Assembly: GCA_028819255.1 (NCBI GenBank)
Contig: JAPPMB010000047.1
Coordinates: forward strand, 71,039 to 135,038
DNA: 64,000 nucleotides
Source: Bryobacterales bacterium
GTDB lineage: Bacteria > Acidobacteriota > Terriglobia > Bryobacterales > UBA6623
Direction: 5' to 3'
A model generated the notes under the pieces. It made no database searches, was not told the origin of the DNA, and was given only the letters and a program-made list of their open reading frames with translations. The number at the start of each line of letters is the position of its first letter. Within the stretch, counting starts at the first letter, position 1. Shown here one piece after another: positions 26,901 to 35,985 of this stretch. The position numbers and the translations under genes were made by a program.

Positions 26901-29156
26901 ATGTTCTGTCGCATCTCAGTCCTTGTGCTCGCCGCTGTCGCTTTGACGTCGACCGGCTGGGCGCAGCGGGCCAGGGAGGACCTTCCCGAAGTGCGATCGT
27001 CCCGGATCGACGAGGCGCCGAAGCTGGACGGCCTCGTTGACGAGGATCTGTGGAGCGAGATCGAGCCGGCGACGGGTTTCGTGCAGCAGAACCCGGACGA
27101 GGGCGCCCCTTCCACGGAGCGGACGGAGATCCGGATCGCGTTCGACGACTCCAACCTGTACTTCGGCATCATCTGCTTCGACAGCCAGCCCGAGAACATC
27201 GTTGTCACGCAGAACCGCCGGGACGGCAGCCTGATCGACACGGACTCGATCCAGATCCTGATCGACACGTACAACGACGGCCAGAATGCGTTCGTTTTCG
27301 GGACCAGCCCCACGGGAATCGAGTTCGACGCCCAGGTCACCAAGGCCGGCCAGACACGGGGGTCAGGGGGAGGCCCGGCCCGCGCGGGAGGAGCCGGCGG
27401 AGGCGGCGCGCAGCGTGCCGGAGCAGCGGCGTTCAATCTCAACTGGGACGCAGTCTGGAAGGTGCGTTCGCAGGTGACAGCCCGAGGATGGGAAAGCGAG
27501 ATCGCCATCCCGTTCCGGACGCTGCGGTACCGTCCGGGCGCCGGCCAGACCTGGGGGCTGAATCTCTCCAGGAACTTGCGCCGCCGCAACGAACTCTCGT
27601 TCTGGTCGCCAGTCTCGCGCGCATTCGAATTCACGCAGATCGAGATCGCGGGGCAGCTGCACGGGATCGAGGCCAAGCCGCACCGGAACCTGAAGCTGCT
27701 GCCCTACGTGATCGGCGGGGTGTCGCAGGACTTCCGCCTCGGCGAGGGACGGACGGACACGAAGCTCACCGGCGGGCTCGACCTCAAGTACAGCCTGACG
27801 CCGGGCCTGACTCTGGACGGCACCCTGAACACGGACTTTGCGCAGGTCGAGGTGGACGACGTGCAGATCAACCTGACGCGGTTCGACCTGTTCTTTCCCG
27901 AGAAGCGGCCGTTCTTCCTGGAAAACTCCGGATTCTTCGAGTTCGGGAGCCCACGCGAGGTCGAGATCTTCTTCTCCCGGCGCATCGGCCTCGACGAGAA
28001 CCGGCAGCAGGTGCCGATCGACGCCGGCGCGCGGATGAGCGGGAAGGTCGGCAAGTACCAGGTCGGCGTGCTCAACATGCAGACCCGCAATCTCGAGGGG
28101 CGCACTCCCGCGAACAACTACTCGGTCGGACGCGTCAGCCGGGAACTGCCGAACCGCAGCTCGATCGGCGTCATTGCGGTCAACCGGCAGACGGTCGGCG
28201 AACCCGACGGCGTCGGCCACTACAACCGCACCTTCGGGGCGGACGCCAACATCGGCATCGGGAAGTACGGGAACTGGTTCAGCTACGTCGCGGGCACGCA
28301 AACTCCGGGGCTCGAAGGCAGCTCCCACGCCTACTCAAGCCGGTTCGACTTCGACGACGCGACGCACCGCGTCAGCGTCAGCTACCTCGAGGTCGGCGCA
28401 AACTTCAATCCCGAGGTCGGATTCGTGCGACGCGTCAGGTTTCGCAAGCCAAGTGCTTCATATCGCTACACCTACTACCCCACGAAGGGAGCCTGGAGGA
28501 CGTTCGAGCCCCATGCCTTCTTCCAGAACTGGTACACACTGGGCTCCAACGAGAAGGAGTCCGGATTCGAGCACTACCATCTGGACTCGCGGCTCCAGAA
28601 CGGCGGCCGGCTCGGACTAGCGTACAACCGAAACTTCGAACTGCTGAGGAAGCCCTTCGAGGTCTTCCCGGGCGTTCGGATTCCCGTTGGCGCATACCAG
28701 TTCGGCGAGACGATCGCCAACTTCCAGAGCGATCCCAGCGCGGTCGTGTTCGGCGGCGGGACGCTCGCGACGGGAGATTTCTACTCGGGCGACATCACGG
28801 CGTTCACCTTCATGGGCGGAGTGCGCAAGGGACAGAACCTGACGTGGACTCTCGGCTGGTCGAGGAACTTCATCGACCTGCCGGTCGGCGAATTCCACAC
28901 CGATCTTGCCAGCCTTCGATTCAACTGGTCGATCACTCCCAAGAGCTATTTCCAGACGCTCAGCCAGTACAGCAACCGAACAAACCGGTTTTCGCACAAC
29001 ATCAGGCTGGGCCTGCTCTCGACATCCAGCACGGGTCTGTTCGTCGTGTACAACACCGGCATGCTGATGCGGGACTACATGGACCCGCACAGCGTGGAGC
29101 GGCGTCTCGAATCCCAAGCCCTCTTCGTCAAGTTCAACTATCTGCTCGACTACTAG
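26901..29156 (+). CDS. DUF5916 family outer-membrane protein with CBM9-like domain
   Basis: From ATG 26901 the protein is 751 residues: a signal peptide (ISVLVLAAVALTSTGWAQ), an N-terminal carbohydrate-binding family 9-like domain with APKLDGLVDEDLWSE and ESEIAIPFRTLRY, and a long C-terminal DUF5916 region rich in alternating aromatic/polar strands that ends FNYLLDY, as expected of a beta-barrel. DFAQVEVDDVQINLTRFDLFF and RPFFLENSGFF are hallmark family segments. A Gly/Ala-rich loop lies near residues 152-175. The family is predicted to sit in the outer membrane with unknown function; adjacency to a sulfatase suggests a glycan-related role (inference). Confidence 0.85.
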   Translation: MFCRISVLVLAAVALTSTGWAQRAREDLPEVRSSRIDEAPKLDGLVDEDLWSEIEPATGFVQQNPDEGAPSTERTEIRIAFDDSNLYFGIICFDSQPENIVVTQNRRDGSLIDTDSIQILIDTYNDGQNAFVFGTSPTGIEFDAQVTKAGQTRGSGGGPARAGGAGGGGAQRAGAAAFNLNWDAVWKVRSQVTARGWESEIAIPFRTLRYRPGAGQTWGLNLSRNLRRRNELSFWSPVSRAFEFTQIEIAGQLHGIEAKPHRNLKLLPYVIGGVSQDFRLGEGRTDTKLTGGLDLKYSLTPGLTLDGTLNTDFAQVEVDDVQINLTRFDLFFPEKRPFFLENSGFFEFGSPREVEIFFSRRIGLDENRQQVPIDAGARMSGKVGKYQVGVLNMQTRNLEGRTPANNYSVGRVSRELPNRSSIGVIAVNRQTVGEPDGVGHYNRTFGADANIGIGKYGNWFSYVAGTQTPGLEGSSHAYSSRFDFDDATHRVSVSYLEVGANFNPEVGFVRRVRFRKPSASYRYTYYPTKGAWRTFEPHAFFQNWYTLGSNEKESGFEHYHLDSRLQNGGRLGLAYNRNFELLRKPFEVFPGVRIPVGAYQFGETIANFQSDPSAVVFGGGTLATGDFYSGDITAFTFMGGVRKGQNLTWTLGWSRNFIDLPVGEFHTDLASLRFNWSITPKSYFQTLSQYSNRTNRFSHNIRLGLLSTSSTGLFVVYNTGMLMRDYMDPHSVERRLESQALFVKFNYLLDY

Positions 29157-29628
29157 GAGCCGGGCGCGGGGGAGGTGGCCGTCTTCCTGTGCGAGGCGGA
29201 TCCACGCAGCGGTGCGGGAGAGGCAAGACGGCACTGGCGGCGCGGCCCGCCTGCGTCACTTGACCGCGTCGGCGGTCGCTGCGCGGATCACCTCCGCTAA
29301 CTCCCGATCTGCGGCTTCGGCGCAGAGCGCATCCCGGCACCTGCCGTGGACCGCGAGGAACATCGGGGTCGTCAGGGCGGCGGGCTCCGTCGCGTCCGCG
29401 ACCCCGGCGACTCCCGGCTGCGAGCGGTCGCTGTGAACGCGCAGTTCCCCGTGATCCGCGGGCCGGACCGAACCGACGGGAGCCGATCCGGCGTACGGCG
29501 CGCGGAACGGCGTCTTCGAACCGGGCATTGGAGTGCTCGCGGGGCTCGGCAGACCAGGTCTGTGTTCGGTCCATGGCTGGACCTGTCGGTGTGGCCCGGC
29601 GACGGGCACCGGGTTTCACCGGGATTCG
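29157..29628. other. Intergenic region with no supported gene
   Basis: This stretch lies between the convergent DUF5916 and hydratase genes. The best minus-strand frame (29256-29609) ends in a fairly protein-like segment, AEAADRELAEVIRAATADAVK, but its first half is Pro/Ser/Arg-rich and no family is recognisable. It may be the remnant of a gene; I do not call one. Confidence 0.4.
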
Positions 29629-30414
29629 CTAATCGGGGGTAACGGTGGCCGACACTTCGGCCAGTCCGTCGCAAACCACATGGATCGAGTCGCCGGGCTC
29701 GACGAGATACAGCGGAAGAGGGGAGCCGGTGAGGAGGAGGTCTCCCTTGCGAGGGCGAATGCCGTGGGCTTCCAGCCGAGAGGAGAGCGCGTGCAGGAAG
29801 TTGCAAGGATCCACCTCCGCGGAATCACTCACCCTGTCACTGATCGCGACATCGATCCGAAGCCGCCCGCAACCGGCACGGTCCGACCGCCGGCGCGACA
29901 CGACAATGCCGGCGTTCAGGGCGTTGTTCGCAATCAGCTCGCCTGCGTACGGCTTCGGCCCCCGAAACACAAAGTTGTGAAGCTCAATGACCGGCAGGAC
30001 GCTCGCGACGTAACGGGAGGGTTCCTGCGAGAGCCGCTCCAGATCGTCGACATCCCTCGACAGCGTGACTGCGAATTCTCCCTCGATTCCGAGCTGACAG
30101 AAGTCCCCTGCCGGCAGCGTGGCCGGACTGGCACGGATCTCGCTGCGATAGACATGGCCGAAGACCGGATTCTCAACTCCGAGCTGGGTCTGGATCGCAT
30201 CGCTGACACAGCCGATCTTGAAGCCCGCAACCGACTCTCCCCGACTGCGGCGGAGCCGCGTCGTCGCCAGCTGAATCCGGTACCCGTCCTTCTCGGAGAG
30301 CGGAGCACTCCTCTCGGCGAACACCGTTCCCGGTCGTCGGGCGTCGTAGTCCTCCAGCTGTCGGCGCGCCAGCCGGGCCACCGCCGCATCCGTGAGTTCG
30401 GGAGTCGATTGCAT
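29629..30414 (-). CDS. Fumarylacetoacetate hydrolase-family / 2-keto-4-pentenoate hydratase
   Basis: This 261-residue protein has the FAH-superfamily core of the MhpD/hydratase branch: VAGFKIGC, GIEGEFAVTL with the metal-binding E-x-E, VIELHNFVF, and the C-terminal GDLLLTGSPLPLYLVEPGD. Such enzymes hydrate 2-hydroxy-2,4-dienoates or decarboxylate related keto acids with Mg2+ in the cytoplasm, usually in catabolism of aromatic or sugar-derived acids. ATG 30414 is preferred over the TTG at 30444. No pathway partner is adjacent, so substrate remains open. Confidence 0.85.
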   Translation of the reverse strand: MQSTPELTDAAVARLARRQLEDYDARRPGTVFAERSAPLSEKDGYRIQLATTRLRRSRGESVAGFKIGCVSDAIQTQLGVENPVFGHVYRSEIRASPATLPAGDFCQLGIEGEFAVTLSRDVDDLERLSQEPSRYVASVLPVIELHNFVFRGPKPYAGELIANNALNAGIVVSRRRSDRAGCGRLRIDVAISDRVSDSAEVDPCNFLHALSSRLEAHGIRPRKGDLLLTGSPLPLYLVEPGDSIHVVCDGLAEVSATVTPD

Positions 30415-30617
30415 GGCATTGAGCCTGGAGACAGGCTGAAGCAAACACCTATGGTGTGAGACTCTACTAGAATCGCACTGGCAGCCATTCCAGGGGGGTG
30501 CCGCGAACCGGGTCTCGGCTTGCAGGCGTCGGCGGAGGCAAGGAAGACCGCGGTCCGGTTCCGGGCGCAGACCGGCCCGAGCCTCACAGGGAGAGTCCTA
30601 TTCGGCTGAGGCGCACA

Positions 30618-32123
30618 ATGCATGAGAGAACGCTGATCCGGATTGCGGCGGCATTGATGCTCTCCGCGGTGCAGCCGGCGTGTCACCGGGGGGCTCTTGT
30701 CTCAAGGCCTCCGAACATCGTGATCCTTGTCGCCGACGACCTGGGCTGGAAGGACGTCGGGTTTCACGGGTCGGAGTTTCGGACACCGCACATCGACCGG
30801 ATCGCCAACGAGGGCGCAGAACTGAGCCGCTTCTACGCCATGCCTGTTTGCTCCCCCACACGGGTGGCGCTGTTGACCGGACACCACCCCATCCGATACG
30901 GCCTGCAGCGCGCGACCATCAAGCTGTGGACGGACCTGGGAATTCCGCCGGACGTGGAGACCCTCCCCGAAATGCTGGCTCGCGCAGGCTACACGCGCAG
31001 AGGCGTGTTCGGGAAATGGCACCTCGGCAGATCCATGAGATTCCATCCCCAGCAGCAGGGATTCACGAGCTTTGTGGGCCACTACGGCGGGGCGATCGAC
31101 TACTTCCGCCATTCGCGACTCGACGGGCTCGACTGGCACCATGGGTACTCCTTGAGCGACGAGGAGGGCTACAGCACCGACCTCATCGGGCGCCACGCCG
31201 CACGCTTCATCATGGACGCGCCCCGGGACGAGCCATTCCTGCTGTACGTCCCATTCAATGCGATCCACACCCCGAACGATGTGACATCAGAGGACATGGA
31301 CAGGAATTCCGGCATCGAGCCCGAGACTCGACATATCAAGGCCGCGATGGTGTCGGCCATGGATGACGAGGTCGGACGCATTCTCGACGCCTTGGACGAG
31401 CGCGGATTCGCAAGCGACACATTGGTGCTGTTCTTCAGCGACAACGGGGGCGTCCCCCCGGCAGGTTCGAGCAACGCGCCGCTGAGGGGCCGGAAGCACT
31501 CCTTGTACGAAGGCGGGATTCGCGTCGCAGCTGCGGCTCGCTGGCCGGGCGGAGGCATCTCGGGCGGAAGGTTCGTCGAGGCACCGATCTCGGTGCTTGA
31601 CGTTTATCCGACGTTCCTCCGGCTTGCGGGACTCAACGGCCGGCGCGGCCTCGCCTCCGACGGAGAGGACGTGACCGCCATCCTCGATGGAAGGCAAGCG
31701 GAGCGAAGCGAATTCGAGTATTTCGGGTACTTCAACGGCAGGAGGGTTCCGGGCAGCAGCGAATCATCGGACAGGCGGCGGTGGGAGTTGGCCGCCGTCT
31801 TCGAGGGCCCGTGGAAGCTGATTCGAAACGGGCCGAATCTCGACCTAGCGACCGACCCTGTGGCGGACTCGAATCTGGAGCTGTTCCGAATCGAGGCCGA
31901 TCCGTACGAGACAAGCGATCTGGCGTCCGAGCACCCGGATGTCGTCGCGCGTCTCCTGGCAAGGATCGTCGAGTTCCGCCGCCTCAAGCCGGATGATGCG
32001 ATGCCGATTCCACTGGCGGCCCCGGAAGGGTGGTCGGCGCCGGCGGACTGGAAGGTTGTTCCGGACCCGGCAGGGGAAGGCTCAGGCAGCGGTACTAGGG
32101 AGAACGATCCCACGACCAACTAG
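30618..32123 (+). CDS. Sulfatase 4 (S1 family, lipoprotein)
   Basis: From ATG 30618 the protein is 501 residues, with a lipoprotein signal ending AVQPAC (Cys 22), the metal-binding VADDLGWKD (Asp 40-41), the formylglycine signature C-S-P-T-R (Cys 78), FGKWHLG and FFSDNGG. It resembles arylsulfatase B/GalNAc-4-sulfatase-like S1 members in motif layout (GWKDVGFHG, GLQRATI). Substrate not determinable. The frame runs back to 30498, but the lipoprotein signal fixes the start. No near neighbour shares its direction except the MNT/HEPN pair 400 bp downstream, probably unrelated. Confidence 0.92.
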   Translation: MHERTLIRIAAALMLSAVQPACHRGALVSRPPNIVILVADDLGWKDVGFHGSEFRTPHIDRIANEGAELSRFYAMPVCSPTRVALLTGHHPIRYGLQRATIKLWTDLGIPPDVETLPEMLARAGYTRRGVFGKWHLGRSMRFHPQQQGFTSFVGHYGGAIDYFRHSRLDGLDWHHGYSLSDEEGYSTDLIGRHAARFIMDAPRDEPFLLYVPFNAIHTPNDVTSEDMDRNSGIEPETRHIKAAMVSAMDDEVGRILDALDERGFASDTLVLFFSDNGGVPPAGSSNAPLRGRKHSLYEGGIRVAAAARWPGGGISGGRFVEAPISVLDVYPTFLRLAGLNGRRGLASDGEDVTAILDGRQAERSEFEYFGYFNGRRVPGSSESSDRRRWELAAVFEGPWKLIRNGPNLDLATDPVADSNLELFRIEADPYETSDLASEHPDVVARLLARIVEFRRLKPDDAMPIPLAAPEGWSAPADWKVVPDPAGEGSGSGTRENDPTTN

Positions 32124-32488
32124 CCTACGGGGCGACCCCAGACTGAATTCATGGATGACAGCCGTGCGCAATACCGCCTCCCATCGCCGGCACCTCCGGA
32201 AGCCCTTGAGGCCGCCATTGGCCGGTCGGCCTTGGCTCGCGGTCTGCGCAGCGGGCCGCGTCGGACCGTGTTCATGCTGCCGCAACTGTCTGTCCGCGGG
32301 ATCGCTCGGGCTGCGCACGCAGGTATCAGGAAGGACTGCGAGAATGGAACCGTTCGGTGTCCGAGGCAGACCGTCGCGACCAAGCTTCCGGTGCCAGCTT
32401 ATGCGGTGCGGATTCGTTCGGTCCGAGCATGTGGAAGGGTATGCGGGGGAGGCCCTGAAGAGTGCCTGAAGGGAACGAGTCGCGGCGT
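32124..32488. other. Intergenic region with no supported gene
   Basis: Between sulfatase 4 and the MNT/HEPN module all frames are short, or rich in Arg/Pro and alternate-frame-like. No RNA gene, promoter or repeat is obvious apart from the hairpin at its right edge. Confidence 0.4.
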
Positions 32489-32506
32489 CAGCCCGCTGGC
32501 GGGCTG
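32489..32506. repeat. Inverted repeat just upstream of the MNT/HEPN module
   Basis: CAGCCCG (32489-32495) and CGGGCTG (32500-32506) form a perfect 7-bp inverted repeat with a 4-bp spacer, 15 bp before the MNT start. It could be an autoregulatory operator or an RNA hairpin limiting translation; high GC makes chance occurrence possible. Confidence 0.35.
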
Positions 32507-32521
32507 TCGGGCAGCACCGGC

Positions 32522-32857
32522 ATGGAGCCAGTCACGGAAGAGCTGCTGGGCCGAATGGTGCGGCTCATTGTCAATGAAGTGGACCCAGAGAAGGTCATTC
32601 TCTTCGGGTCACGCGGGCGCGGAGACGCCACACCGGAATCCGACGTGGACTTGGTCGTCATCGAGGCCGGGGCGTTCGATGAAACCAGATCGCGTCTGAG
32701 AGAGGAAGCTCGTCTGTACAAGGTGCTGGCGGGCGTGCGCGTCCGCAAGGACATCCTCGTGTACAGCGCTGAAGACGTCGACTACTGGAGGGACTCGCTG
32801 AACTACGTCCTTGCCCGCGCCCTTCGTGAAGGCAGGGTGCTATATGAGCGACCTTAA
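32522..32857 (+). CDS. MNT-type nucleotidyltransferase (antitoxin-like)
   Basis: This 111-residue protein contains the minimal nucleotidyltransferase signature LFGSRGRGDATPESDVDLVV, with the G-S and D-x-D residues that bind nucleotide and Mg2+, near residues 27-46. It is the typical partner of a HEPN protein; in characterised HEPN/MNT pairs the MNT enzyme AMPylates and so neutralises the HEPN ribonuclease. Its stop overlaps the HEPN start by 14 bp, indicating one translation unit. ATG 32522 is chosen because the upstream extension (to 32462) is not protein-like. Confidence 0.88.
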   Translation: MEPVTEELLGRMVRLIVNEVDPEKVILFGSRGRGDATPESDVDLVVIEAGAFDETRSRLREEARLYKVLAGVRVRKDILVYSAEDVDYWRDSLNYVLARALREGRVLYERP

Positions 32858-33242
32858 GTGCGCCCGAACTTTGGTTCTGGCGGCGGAGCGGGATCTGGAG
32901 GTCCTGCAGCTCATGCTTGAACACAGCGGAGGTTCGGACGAGGTCTTCGGCTTTCACGTGCAGCAGGCCGTCGAGAAGCTGCTCAAGGCCTGGCTGGCCA
33001 TTCGTGGTGAGACGTACCCGCTCACGCACGATCTGGAACTGCTGTTTGAGGCTCTCGCGCTGGAGAGTGCGGAACTGGAAGTTTTCCGGAGCCTTTCGGG
33101 CTACACTCCGTTCGCCGTCATTCACCGGTACGAGGCTCTGGGGCCGCAAGAGCCGCCCACGGACCGTGCGCAGGCTATCTTGCGTTCGACCTCCCTCCTA
33201 GCCCGAGTCAGGGAACTGCTGGACAATCCGACTCGGGCCTGA
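32844..33242 (+). CDS. HEPN domain protein (toxin-like)
   Basis: The 132-residue product begins MSDLKCARTLVLAAERDLEV and shows the HEPN core FHVQQAVEKLLKAWLAIRGETYP followed by THDLELLFEAL. HEPN proteins of this class are all-helical, often RNases acting as toxins in HEPN/MNT pairs. The conserved R-G-x-x-Y-P-x-T-H-D element is intact, so this copy looks functional. It overlaps the MNT gene by 14 bp. Confidence 0.88.
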   Translation: MSDLKCARTLVLAAERDLEVLQLMLEHSGGSDEVFGFHVQQAVEKLLKAWLAIRGETYPLTHDLELLFEALALESAELEVFRSLSGYTPFAVIHRYEALGPQEPPTDRAQAILRSTSLLARVRELLDNPTRA

Positions 33243-33361
33243 TCCGGTCGCTCCGTGCTTTGCACGGGTGTCGCGTCCGACACTGTGTCGATCCGGGAAT
33301 CCCGATTTTCTCCTGAGCAAGGCCGGCCTGCGCACGGCGGCGCGGCAAGGATGGCCACAAG

Positions 33362-34219
33362 TCAGCGTACCGCACCGGATTGGATCGCTATCTCCACCGT
33401 GATGGGCCGGGCGGCCGCCTCCCCTCGGAACGAGCCTCGGATCGGCGACGCGCGACGCGGGTCCGCAGACGCGGCCACGGCAACGTGCCGGTTCGAGACG
33501 CTCAGGCCTTGCGTCGGGTCGTAGCCCCTCCACCCCCCGCCCGGAATGTAGACCTCCACCCATGCGTGCATGTAGCGCCTCTCGGAGGACTTCGCCGGCT
33601 CCTGGTAGCCGCTGACGAAGCGGGCGGCGATTCCGGCCGTCCGGCAGCAGGCCATGAAGAGCACCGCCATGTCCCGGCAGGCGACCTGCTTTGCCTGGAG
33701 GGTCCTCTCAGGCTCCAAGGGGCGGCCATGCTCTCGCACCGCCACGTCGAAGCGGCGGTGAATCTCCTCGTTCAGCGCCGCCAGGAAGGGAATCGGCTGA
33801 TCGAGCCCCTTGTCGGCGATCGGCCGCATGAACTCCCGTACGGCTGTCCTGTCCGCGTCGGAAACCTTGAGCGCAGTCGAGAGGCTCTCACGCGTGTCGT
33901 GCGGGTACTCGAGCGGCAACCGTGTCACGCCTTCGCCCAGGGTCACGTAGTCGAACGGGTTCTCTCGAAGAGTCTCGACCTCGAACTCCGTCCTCACCGA
34001 CACGAAATCGGTGGGTTCCAAGAACCACGCATAGGCAACGTCATTGCCTTCCGCGTCGACAGTCTCTGTAAGAAGCGAGGGTGCGGGTTCCACCGCGATG
34101 CTGTAGCGTTCAAGGCGCTGCCAGCTGTCGGACCGCGGCCGAAGCCGGATCGCGTGCGGCTCAAGGTAGACCCGCTCGCTATAGCGGTAAAGCGTCCTGT
34201 GGCTCGCTTGGAATCGCAT
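33362..34219 (-). CDS. Transglutaminase-like cysteine peptidase-fold protein
   Basis: This 285-residue protein has the bacterial transglutaminase-like N-terminal domain (FQASHRTLYRYSERVYLEPH) and a complete catalytic triad: Cys 181 in QVACRDMAVLF, His 218 in YMHAWVEVY and Asp 234 in GYDPTQGL. It lies last in the minus-strand cluster with the ATP-grasp, alpha-E and Anbu-like genes, a recurring set in bacteria. The likely substrates are peptides or proteins, possibly products of the ATP-grasp ligase; this is inference from gene neighbourhood. Confidence 0.9.
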   Translation of the reverse strand: MRFQASHRTLYRYSERVYLEPHAIRLRPRSDSWQRLERYSIAVEPAPSLLTETVDAEGNDVAYAWFLEPTDFVSVRTEFEVETLRENPFDYVTLGEGVTRLPLEYPHDTRESLSTALKVSDADRTAVREFMRPIADKGLDQPIPFLAALNEEIHRRFDVAVREHGRPLEPERTLQAKQVACRDMAVLFMACCRTAGIAARFVSGYQEPAKSSERRYMHAWVEVYIPGGGWRGYDPTQGLSVSNRHVAVAASADPRRASPIRGSFRGEAAARPITVEIAIQSGAVR

Positions 34220-34238
34220 GTGGTCCGTCCATGCCGGG

Positions 34239-34994
34239 TCAGATCGCTCCCGGCTTTCTCTCGGCGGCCGGGTGCAGCTTGGAGAACGCCTCCTCGATCC
34301 AGTCCTCCGGCAGGTTGCTCAGTGTCAGGCGCAAGCGCTCCTGCCACCAGTTCGAGATCTCGAGCAGGTCCTCCTCCTGGTAGCGATGCTCCACGATCCG
34401 GAAGGTGTTCGGCACGTAGAGCACGGCGTCAATCGGAAAACCGACGTCGGCGGCGCTGATCCTCGTCGAGTCGAAGGCAAGACAGCCAGTCTTGAAGGCG
34501 TGGCGCATCGAGTCGTTGTAAGTCAGCGTCCGGTCCAGGATCGGCTTGCCGTATCCCGTCGAGCCGATGACATGGTAGGGGGTCCCCCTTCCGGTGTCGA
34601 CCCAGTTGCCTTGCGGATAGACCAGATACAGCTTGTGGGCGTCCTCGCCGCGCATCTGCCCGCCGATCAGCGCCTTCATGTCGAACGCAAGGCCGCTCTC
34701 GACGAGAGCGGCCTTGTCCTCGCTCGCCACGCGCCGCACCTGGTCGGTGAACAGGTTGACGGCCTGGTACAGCCGCGTGAACGGCTCCTCCCTCTGGCCG
34801 AGAGCGTCCTCGAAGTAGGTGAGCGCCTTGTCGCGGACGGATCGCAGGCCCGACGTCATGATGAACATCGCGCCGCCGTCCCGCTCGTACACGCTCACCT
34901 TGCGAGCCGTCAGGCACTCGTTGCCCGACGTGAGGCGGGTGTCGGCTATGCCCACCAGCCCTTCGCTGACGTTGATTCCTAGGCAGAAGGTCAT
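34239..34994 (-). CDS. anbu: Anbu-type proteasome beta-subunit homologue
   Basis: The protein (251 aa) starts MTFCLGINVSEGLVGIADTR. Removal of Met exposes Thr 1, and Asp 17 and Lys 31 then sit where the proteasome-fold catalytic residues are expected. The sequence matches Anbu (bacterial proteasome homologue, BPH) rather than HslV, which begins TTIV/TTIL. The start codon lies 4 bp after the stop of the alpha-E gene. Anbu assembles as an open helical ring in studied homologues, and its physiological substrates are unresolved. An upstream in-frame start inside the alpha-E gene is rejected because it would bury the catalytic Thr. Confidence 0.88.
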   Translation of the reverse strand: MTFCLGINVSEGLVGIADTRLTSGNECLTARKVSVYERDGGAMFIMTSGLRSVRDKALTYFEDALGQREEPFTRLYQAVNLFTDQVRRVASEDKAALVESGLAFDMKALIGGQMRGEDAHKLYLVYPQGNWVDTGRGTPYHVIGSTGYGKPILDRTLTYNDSMRHAFKTGCLAFDSTRISAADVGFPIDAVLYVPNTFRIVEHRYQEEDLLEISNWWQERLRLTLSNLPEDWIEEAFSKLHPAAERKPGAI

Positions 34995-34998
34995 TCGA

Positions 34999-35970
34999 TC
35001 AGGGTGTTGAACCGGGGTCATCCCCGGGCGCCAGCTGGGGGGCGAAGAAAGAGTCGTGCAGCCCGCCGCCGACCTCGTTGAGCCTGAGCTGCAGCTCGTC
35101 GAGGAACTCATGCAAGCCTTGCGCAATGACCTCCTCGATCACGGTGTAGTCCAGTTCCGCGACCAAGCGCCCGAGTCGCCGCTCCGCGGGATTGCGGAAC
35201 GATCGCTTCGGCGTGCCGGTGATCGCATGCAACGAGTCGTCCGCGCGCTTGAGGCAGTTCCGCACGGACCGGGGAAACACCTGGTCCAGAATCAGAAACT
35301 CGGCCGTCTTATCGAGCCGGACCATTCCGTGCCGGGGCCTGTACATCTCCAAGGCGCTCACGGACTGCAGCACAGCGGTCCAGTGTAGGTCATCCGTCGG
35401 ACTCCCGACGTCGCTTGGCGAGGGCAGCAGCGTGAAATACCGAATGTCGACGATGCGGGTGGTCTTGTCGGCACGCTCGAGCAGGCGACCGATCCGGCTG
35501 AAGTGCCAAGCCTCCGAATGCGACACCGTGGCGTTCGTCGCGCCCTCCACGCTGTGGCTGGTGCGGATGACGGCACGGAGGAAATCGTACAACGACACGG
35601 TTCCGTGGGTGGCCTGGTGCTCGGCGTACAGGTACGCTTCATTGACTTCCGCCCATACTGCGGAGGAGAGACTCTCGCGAACGGACCTAGCGTTCTCGCG
35701 CGCCGCCCGCAGCGACGAGAGGATCGAGTTGGGGTTGTTGGGATCGAACGTGAGGAACCAGCACACCTCTTCCTGGTCCGCCGCGCTGTAGGAGCGATTG
35801 AACGCTTCCATGTCGCCCGTGATCTCGACGAGCGGCCCCCACTGCGGGGGCATCTCGGGCGGCAGGTCGAGCATCAGGTGCTCGTTCACCTCGACAAAGC
35901 GGGCGACGTTCTCCGCGCGCTCGATGTAGCGGCTCATCCAGTAGACGGACTCCGCAACCCGGCTCAGCAT
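34999..35970 (-). CDS. Alpha-E domain protein
   Basis: This 323-residue helical protein begins MLSRVAESVYWMSRYIERAENVARFVEVNEHLM, the signature of the alpha-E (DUF403) family, and has no membrane segment. Family members occur with circularly permuted ATP-grasp proteins and transglutaminases in a conserved cluster and may act as a peptide-ligase partner; the biochemical role is unproven. It is 15 bp downstream of the ATP-grasp gene and 4 bp upstream of the Anbu-like gene, consistent with one operon. Confidence 0.92.
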   Translation of the reverse strand: MLSRVAESVYWMSRYIERAENVARFVEVNEHLMLDLPPEMPPQWGPLVEITGDMEAFNRSYSAADQEEVCWFLTFDPNNPNSILSSLRAARENARSVRESLSSAVWAEVNEAYLYAEHQATHGTVSLYDFLRAVIRTSHSVEGATNATVSHSEAWHFSRIGRLLERADKTTRIVDIRYFTLLPSPSDVGSPTDDLHWTAVLQSVSALEMYRPRHGMVRLDKTAEFLILDQVFPRSVRNCLKRADDSLHAITGTPKRSFRNPAERRLGRLVAELDYTVIEEVIAQGLHEFLDELQLRLNEVGGGLHDSFFAPQLAPGDDPGSTP

Positions 35971-35985
35971 GCTCCCACCCGCAGA

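Noticed and set aside
27050..29263. 737-codon plus-strand frame inside the DUF5916 gene
   Set aside because: Arg/Gly/Ala-rich shifted frame of a clear barrel protein; no domain signal.
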